DNA of 64,000 nucleotides from Vanessa cardui (Eukaryota; Arthropoda; Insecta; Lepidoptera; Nymphalidae), in assembly GCF_905220365.1 (NCBI RefSeq), contig NC_061136.1, forward strand, positions 13,371,702 through 13,435,701, written 5' to 3'. This document shows, one piece after another, positions 51,101 to 60,100 of this stretch. The notes under the pieces were generated by a model that was given only the letters and a program-made list of their open reading frames with translations, made no database searches and had not been told where the DNA came from. Numbering within the stretch: position 1 is the first letter of the stretch; each line of letters opens with the position of its first letter. A program made the translations under genes and the position numbers.

Positions 51101-54100
51101 CTAGACATTGTTGATGTGTATATACTAATTCCACAAAGTACAACAAATTTATTGTCTTGATTATATTTTTTTATGTTCATTATATAACATGGATTTGCTA
51201 ATAATATGAAGCAACGAGCTGATTTGGTACGCGTGATTCGGAATTGTTTTTTCCACTCTATATTTAGAGCGATGTGCTTTTTGTCAGCTGTCTTTATTTA
51301 CAAACAGGCGACCGATTCTCGATACGAATGATAATGTTTGGTCCAATGGTTAAACTAAACGATTTACATTTAGTATTTTGGTTTCCTTTAATTTCTCTAC
51401 ATCTGTGTTTTGATCATTGAAACGTTAAGCAACTCGCTCAGTCATAAACCTTTATTAGTTCTTTATTAGGGACAGTAGTTGTTGCAACAATACAGTCGAC
51501 GTACAATGATCTAACTGTAATCACAAGCAATACCATCAATGAAATTGAAAAACAACAAAGGACTAAGAATACTGCCTTGAGGAACGCCTGAGGTAAGGGT
51601 ACACCAATTTGAATAAAGAATTAAATAACTAGATAATAAATTATTATTTTCTTTGATAAAAATATCTAAAAGCAAAGTTAAATACAAACTCATGATACAC
51701 CCTTGCTATTTTTTTAATGTAGTAAATTCCTGTTTACATTCGATAAAGAGAGAATATCAAAACGCGTAGGATGTAGTGCCTGACTGTGCCCACAAAGATC
51801 TCTTTCCAATCCTCTAACGAATCTGACAGGATTAAAAAAGAAACAGTTCTCATAAGCTAGACACTAGACAAGTGAGGTTTTTTTATGGTATACTAGCTCA
51901 ATCGCCCTTCAAACTGGAACACAACAATACTGAGTACTGTTATTTGGCGGTAGAATAACTGATGAGTGGGTGGTACCTACCCAGACGGGCTTGCACAAAG
52001 CCCTACCACCAAGAATCGAAGAGGTAACAAAAAAATGAAAAAAGTTACATCCAACGACCGCGAATGTAATCGCCCATTAGACAATTTATAATGTATACGC
52101 TGCGCTCCTCCCTTAAACCAATCTTTGAACCTCGGCCAAGTCTGGGCGTCATAAGCGACCTAGCGCGTGCCGCACGGTCCTCTGATCGGCTACAAACGAT
52201 ACGCGATACAAGGTGATGCGTATTTATAAACAAATTCACGGGTGACAATGCCCTGACTTTGTCCGATTTTACTTGACCTATATCGTTTAACCAGTCTGGA
52301 ATAATCTTTATATTCTGTCGACTATTCAATTGTAGACAACTTTTCATATCCGCCCAGAGTTAGTCATATATTATGTAATATTATTTTTTCTTACATAAGC
52401 CTTTGTATTCAACATACCGAGGAAATACGTTTTAGATGGACACCTGTTGGAATATAGTTCAGATGTTGCTAAACTTATTGGACAGTAATAATTCCAAGTT
52501 CACTGAGAATTTCATTTTTACGTATAATTACTTTTAGATCTGTCATTTAAACTATTTTATTCTTGATTTGTTATACGTTATATACGTTGTGTGTGTTCTG
52601 AAAATACATATATCGATTATATCATGACGATTCAAAACTTACTTTTTATAATGTCAATATTAATGTTGGTGACACCAAACCACTTAAAAATGAAGATGAA
52701 TTCGCATGAAATACAATGAAGATGACGCTTAATATTTGCTCATTGCTCGATTCATAATTAATGTTTACTTTTAATCGCGTGAGTAAATATTACAGTCAAT
52801 AAAATAATTGGTAGAATTAGTAAAGCAACAATGCATCGCTATTTACATTATGACCTACATTTTGACTATTATGATTTTTTTTATCTTTTTTAACATAAGA
52901 ATTAATAACATAAAATGCTTAAATATATACAAATATGAACTAAAACTATATACTGTACAAATCTTGACCGCGTGGTATGGTGGCAAGAATGCCAGCAGGA
53001 TTTCCCCGTTGAATCGCAATTCCGATCCTCTAGGCAAAAAACGACCCAGCCCTTCTGTCACCAGTGGAGGCAATGAGTCGAGGTACTATACATTTGATGA
53101 AGTTATTTGCTCCACTACTCCAAGGTGTTATGATTGTAGTTGTGAGTATGTATAGAGTCATAGGATTTTTTTTTTTTTCAATAAATATATTCGTACCTCC
53201 ACGGAGGTTTTATGTGTTACTTTGATCAGAGATGCAATGTGACTTCAGAATCCAAACTGAAACTATCAGATATCAAATCCAAAACCAGTAAAATTTTCTA
53301 ATATATTGGTATCCATATCTTGATCCGAAATTACATATACGTAAATAACATGCCTTTGATGTATGTTTCTATTGATAGTTGATTGTTTTTTTTTAATTTA
53401 TTTGTATTTGTATGTTTTATTTTATAAGAAGCATCAGCAAGTAAAATTTTAGAAATAAAAAGCAAGAAATATCGGTGCGAATAATTTTACCTGTCTTTTA
53501 ATATTTTTAGCGAGTTCTTTATTTAATCAAATGGTCAAAACAATATGTGAAGTCTCTAACACTAGCTATGTCTGCTCATGAAATATTTTTAGATGACGTC
53601 AAATATTTTTTTGAATGAAGTTTTAATTAATAATCGTTACGGGAAGAGTTTGAAACTAGATCATATCTTGTTTATATGATTCAAATCATTAACACGTTTT
53701 ATGATCCATCTCACTTTACGAGCGATGGAGAATTCTATGACGTCATAGAAATATACCTTGAAATCCAGAATCTAAGATGTGGTTAGATATCTATGTTTTA
53801 TGACTCAAATAAATCATTATTAACATATATTTTGATAGTATAGGAAAAACATTATATAAAAATCTCCACAAATTTGTTTTTTATGGTATAGTTTGGCGGA
53901 CGAGCATATGGGCCACCTGATAGTAAGTGGTCACCATCACCCATAGACAATGAAGCTGTAAGAAATATTAACTATTCCTTACATCGTCAATGTGCCACCA
54001 ACCTTGGGAACTAAGATGTTATGTTCCTTGTGCCTGTAGTTACACTGGCTCACTAACTCTTCAAACCGGAACACAGCAATACTGAGCACTGTTATTTCGC

Positions 54101-57100
54101 GGTAGTATAACTGATGAGTGGGTGGTACCTACCCAGACGGGTTTTTATTATTAAATTTTTATTCTTAAGCAGATAACTTTATTTAGATTCATTGGAAAAT
54201 TAAGTAACGAAACCTTCGGCTTATTTTTGTTGGATACTATATAATATATTTACAGGATTTTTTACGTGCAAAATCGCAATGGATACTTCATACAAATTAA
54301 ATTATTGCGACAAGAGACGCTGAACGGACCTCTCAAGTATTTATCTTTATTTTTCAGGGAGGCATATTTAACAATAACGCCCAATTGTAAAAGATCATAA
54401 GTCTTAAATGATTTGTATAGAATTTCACTATTTTCAAAACTTTTTCTATTTTTAAATTAAGAATAAAGACAAAATTGCTTTTTATTATAATATATAACTC
54501 AACGAATAACAACATGTGTTTGTAAACATTAAAAAGTTAAGAATTTAAGACAAACTTCGAAACAAAGAGTCGTGAAGTTGCGTCTGTTTTGAATGCAGAA
54601 GTATGTGGGTGTTAATTTTCTTAAAAATAAAGAGAGTTCGATGACCGACGCCCACTCAGAAAATGCTGGTGACAATAAGACCATCGTTACCTAGTAAAAT
54701 TGTAATAAAAATTCTAATTCGTTGCAATATTTTACCTACGGCTACATTCGTCGCCGAAGTCTTTAATTCTTAAGATATTCTCTTAACTATGATATATATA
54801 AATGTATGTTGGTATGTCTGTTAGTGACGAATATAATTCGACACCGTTTAACCGATTGCAATGACAGTTAGTAGTAGTTAGTTAGTACATATATGTACAG
54901 TCGGGGTAAGAAAAGGTTCGTCACCTTAAGATCTATTTTCGTGTGCTTAATCGCTTTACCGATCGAGAATGACTGAAAATGTACTTAAGTGTTTAAAACT
55001 TGATAAAGTAATTAATTTGAAAACTGACGAAGGTTTTCTTACTCCGCTCACTGCTAGATGGCGCTGTAAAGCAACAATATATAGACCGTTTAACCGACCG
55101 CCATTATAAATAATATATACAGTACACACACAATAAGTCTCCTAGATTTTAGAAGTCCGCATACTATAAAGTACCCAGGCTTGCCTACGAATGGTACAGA
55201 ATAGGATGAAGATGATGCGAAGTGCACAGAAGAGCCACACGCATGGTGGTCACGACCCTCAGAAATAAGGAAACGACTTGGAAGAAGATGAAGATACCAT
55301 AAAGAGAGCATTTTGACATCGATACCGTTCTTGTTACTTATGTGTTCAAGTATTTTCGTTGTTTATACGAAAAAAAAATATACTTTCAAATCCGAAACTA
55401 CCACCTAATATTATATATGTACCTAGTTTTATTAACAAAATAAAACATAACAGTATATAAGCATAAAACAAAACAATAAAAAACTATATTTACTTAAAAT
55501 CTTGTACCTTAAAAAAAAAAACTAAAAACAAAAACTTTATCGCAAGTGTTAAATTATTAAAGATTCTGAAGTTCCACAGCGGATTCCTAAATATAATCAA
55601 ATATAGCACACGATTAATAATAAATAATTTCTAAAACATTTTTATTGGTGACATGAATTTGTGGCAATAAGGTCGCAAAAACAATTTAACTTCGAAATAT
55701 TCATACATCGTGTGGCGAAAACAAATTGTTTTGTATATAACTTCTATTTTCGTTTCGAACGTCGTCAGACGGCACTGGACAACGTCTCCCGCTTTTATTA
55801 CCAACCATTGTGTTCGTAATAAAACTCGTAACACGAAATATAATGAGAACAATTGATAATTTTACGTTTCGTATGTTTTCACGTCAACGTTACGAAATAC
55901 TAGGTTTGGCATATTGAGGGTTGATTTCCTCTGATTTCAGAGAAAGTTATTATTAACTGAAAACAGATAACTGCGCAGGAGTTGGGATTTATACAAGCGT
56001 GTCTGGGTAGGTACCATCTAATGATCAGTTATTCTACTAAGGAAAACTTATAGTTATTAAGCTCCTGATAGAAGGATGAGTGAGCTTATATTTCCGCAAA
56101 GCAGTAACACTTGGTATTGTGATCCAAGTGGAAGGGTGAGTGAGCCAGTGACCGTAACCACAACCTACAGGCACAAGGGAAACAACATTGGTGATGTAAG
56201 GAATAGTTAAACTTTCTTACAACGCCGATGTCTATGAGCAGGGGTGACCAAATGGGCCAACCATCAGTAGGCCTATGTGCCCGATCGCCCGCCTACATAC
56301 AAAATATATAGATATATATTTATATCTATATATTTTGTATTTAAGAAATAATGCCTTGTATTAAGTCCATATAAAACATTTGCTAAATTTTATGCCAGCT
56401 CATTCAAAATGTTATGAACCCTACAAACCAAATATTTACATAAATGTGGGAGTTCTAATGGGGTGTTCAAGCGATGGGGTATCGAACGATTAAGGTTTTC
56501 CCATCGCATGGTGAGACGCTACTATTCAGGACGGCGACATCGTACAAACAGCCCTATAATTATTGAACCTGCACTATTTATCAATAAAATTAAAAGAAAA
56601 CCTTTTGGATTATGGACTGATTAATATCTTTATAGGATGAAGGATGGATATAAATTTGTGGTATAGTCGTATAAAAGTCAATCCACGAAAACGTGAAGTG
56701 AAAAAGCGTTTTAGAATACTGTTTTGTAAACTTTACGGTCGGTTTTGTTAATATCACGACTCTTTTTCCTTAGTGGAAATGAAATTAATTCGCTGATCTA
56801 AGATACGTCCATTATGCCTGTAATTACAGCGAATTATCAATTGAGTATCGATTTATGGAACAAGGGCCGGACTCAACCATTTAGGCGCCTTGAGCAGGAT
56901 ACGCATTCGTCGCCTTTTTCTATGACCAAAATCGGACTAGGAAGGTCAAAGATTTCGAAAAAACTCTAGGGATGACCTTTTTCTTTTTTAAATAGTGATC
57001 AGTGTGACAATATGCGTATAGTATTAAGACGGATACAGAAGACTCCAGATCTCAGCGCCCCCCAATTTGGAGACCTGGGCCGTCACCCCATTGCGCCTCT

Positions 57101-60100
57101 CCCTTACGCCGGCACTAAACAACAACAACAACATCCTGTAAATTCCCACAGCTGGGCTAAAGGCTCTCCGTTTGATTAGAAGGTTTAGAACATATTCCAC
57201 CACGCAGTTCCAATGCGGGTTGGTGGAATACACATGTGGCAGAATTTTTATGAAATTTGTCACAAGCAGGTTTCCTCACGATGTTTTCCTTCACCCCTGA
57301 GCACGAGATGAATTATAAAGACAAATTAAGCACACGAATCAGCGGTGCCTGCCTGGTTTGAACCCGCAATCATCGGTTAAGAAGCACGCGTTCTAACCAC
57401 TGGACCATCACGACACTTATGAACGCCGGCACTGTATGGGAACTATATATAATTGGGATTCACTCTTGAATTGTTCTAATAAAATATATACCCACAAACC
57501 ACCCATTGTGTTTAGCTCTAATGTGCTGTAAGTACATTGTTATATTTGAAGGCACGGAACAATATTTGAATAGATTAAATGAAGGCTAAAGTTCACCAAA
57601 TTTCGACTAATGATAATTATCACAAGGCTCTTCGTTACATAAAAACCTTTCAGGATGTAGAATGTAGTGAATTACCTAATGCACTTTCAATATTTGTCGA
57701 CAAAGCGATTGAAAATATTATATAGTATGGATATGATTTACTTCTAGATAAAATAAGTAACGTTAGGATATCAATATTGCTGAGCTGTGCTCGCGACTTG
57801 GTGTTTGAATTTAACAGAAAAGTTAATGTAGAAGTTACTTCTTATTAAATCAGCTATCTGCCAGTGAAAGTCTCGTCGTCCTGGAATAGCTGAACAGATT
57901 TCAGCTAATCTAGGAATTAGCCGTAAAAAACAGACGGACAGACAAACAATAACTTAAATGTGAAGATCATGGATCGATGGACTAGATGATGCATGTCAAA
58001 ACTCGTTAATTTCATTCAAAAAATTCAAACGAAACTGAAATTCCTTTATTAAATATGGAAGCATTACTTATTGATAATCAAATTAAACACTACCATCTAA
58101 ATTACAGAGGTAGAAGACTACCAAGAAAACGGTGGATGGATTGTGTGAAAGATAATATGGTTAGAAAGAATGCTACTTGTGAGATGACGTCTGACAGAGA
58201 AGTATGGAAGGAAAAGACATGCTGCGCCGACCTAAAATAAAATCAGGATAAGGGCAGATGGATGATAATCGGTTATAAAATATGTTGCAATTACCGATAG
58301 CTTTAATAAAGTCCTATAACACTTGAACAAAGTATGTATATGGACGTTTACAATCTAAATACATTTTACAAAGTTTATTTTCGCGTCTTCGCCCTTAATA
58401 ACGATAACGCGTGCCCTTGTGCCGGTAATCTCGTCTCTTCCTAGTTTAGGGAACGGTAAGTCAATGCTATTAAACGGCTTTTAGCTAACGAAGGGTGGGG
58501 CTGTGACGTCACAAGGTTGGGCGCCAAGGGCACGTATTGCACTTACGTTACGTTTTACAATAATAAAACCTATAGAGTCAGCAACACATTACAACTTGTC
58601 GTACAAAATATATACATCACTAGAAGTCACCCCCGGTTTCGCTCGCGTTTCAGGGTATCGGTTGTCACGTGTCAGGTAAAAAAGTAGCCTATGTCCTTTC
58701 TTGAGTTCAAATTGGCTTCATACCAAATTTCATCAAATTAATTCAGCGGTTTGGTCGTTAAAAAGCCAGACAAAAAGAGTTACTTTCACTTTTATAAAAT
58801 TAATATCAAATCAAAATAAATTTTATTTAAGTAGGCACTTTTGAATCGTCATTCTACAATTAAGTGAAGCTACCTCCTGTTCGGAAAGTAGATTCTACCG
58901 AGAAGAACCGGCAAAAAACTCAGTAGTTACTCTTTTTCAACATTAAAAAAATACATAGTTAAGTTAGTTAAATACATTTATTTAAATGAATATATTCTGC
59001 TTGGAAGTCTACAGGTATTAACTCTACGCCTTTTTATCATCTATAAAATCTTGTATCGAATTTTATCAAAGTATTCAATGTTACTGTGAATATACATATA
59101 ATCTATGTTCTTTGCAATTTTTTTAAATATATTGTTTTTCTTTTTTGAGGATCTCTCTTGATGTCGAGAAAGCGTAACGTCGGTGTTACGATTTAAAAAT
59201 GAAAAATTAACACATTTAAAAAAAGAACAAGGTTCTTTTTAATTACGTCCATAAATTATGATCACATAGAAGTTATTACATATTCAACTACAGACAAAAA
59301 TCACAATTTTCTCAAACTATAACACACACCCGCCAAACGTAACAAATAAGTTTTATATTATTTAACGCGATCCTTCAAAAGAAACAATTAAATTCTTAGT
59401 GCGATATACTGTCGCTCTTTGATCGCGGTGACATGTTGTTTTGGCGGGTAAAGTATTTTTAGTTGACGCGGCGGCCATTTTGTGTGACGTTTATGAATTC
59501 GTATTTCGCAAAGATTAGGATGACCGAACTAAAATTATTCCAAATTTAAAAAGAAAATTTAATGTTTATTTACCAACAGAAAAAAAAAACATCATATAAC
59601 TTCATAAATAAACATAAGTCATAATTTTTTTATCGATCTAGATATATAAAGAAATAGTCTGTATAAAAATATATTGATGGATTGATTTATACATTTCTAC
59701 AAATTGTAATGAAATATGTGGATTCAATGTTTTCAAATTTATTTTTATTACCAGACCTGATTTTTTTTACAGAAATTATAGATCAAATCCAAAAAATAAC
59801 TTTCTTGTTCTTATTCTATCATCATCTAATTCTTAATAAGTTAAAATTAACTGAGCCGAGATGGACCAGTGTTTAGAACGCGTGCATCTTAATCGATGGA
59901 CGCGGATTCAAGCCCAGGCAAGCACCGCTGAGTAATCATGTGCTTAATTTGTGTAAGGAAACCTGCATGTGTCTAATTTCACAGAAATTCTGACACATGT
60001 GAATTCCATCAACCCGCATTGGAACAGCGTGTATAAGTTCCACCTTCTACTCAAAGGGAGAGGAGGCCTTAGCCCAGCAGTGGGAAATTTACAGGCTGTT

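Noticed and set aside
52045..52347. Minus-strand frame of 100 codons
   Set aside because: No recognisable motif, no splice or neighbour support; it may come from an old repeat but cannot be supported as a gene.
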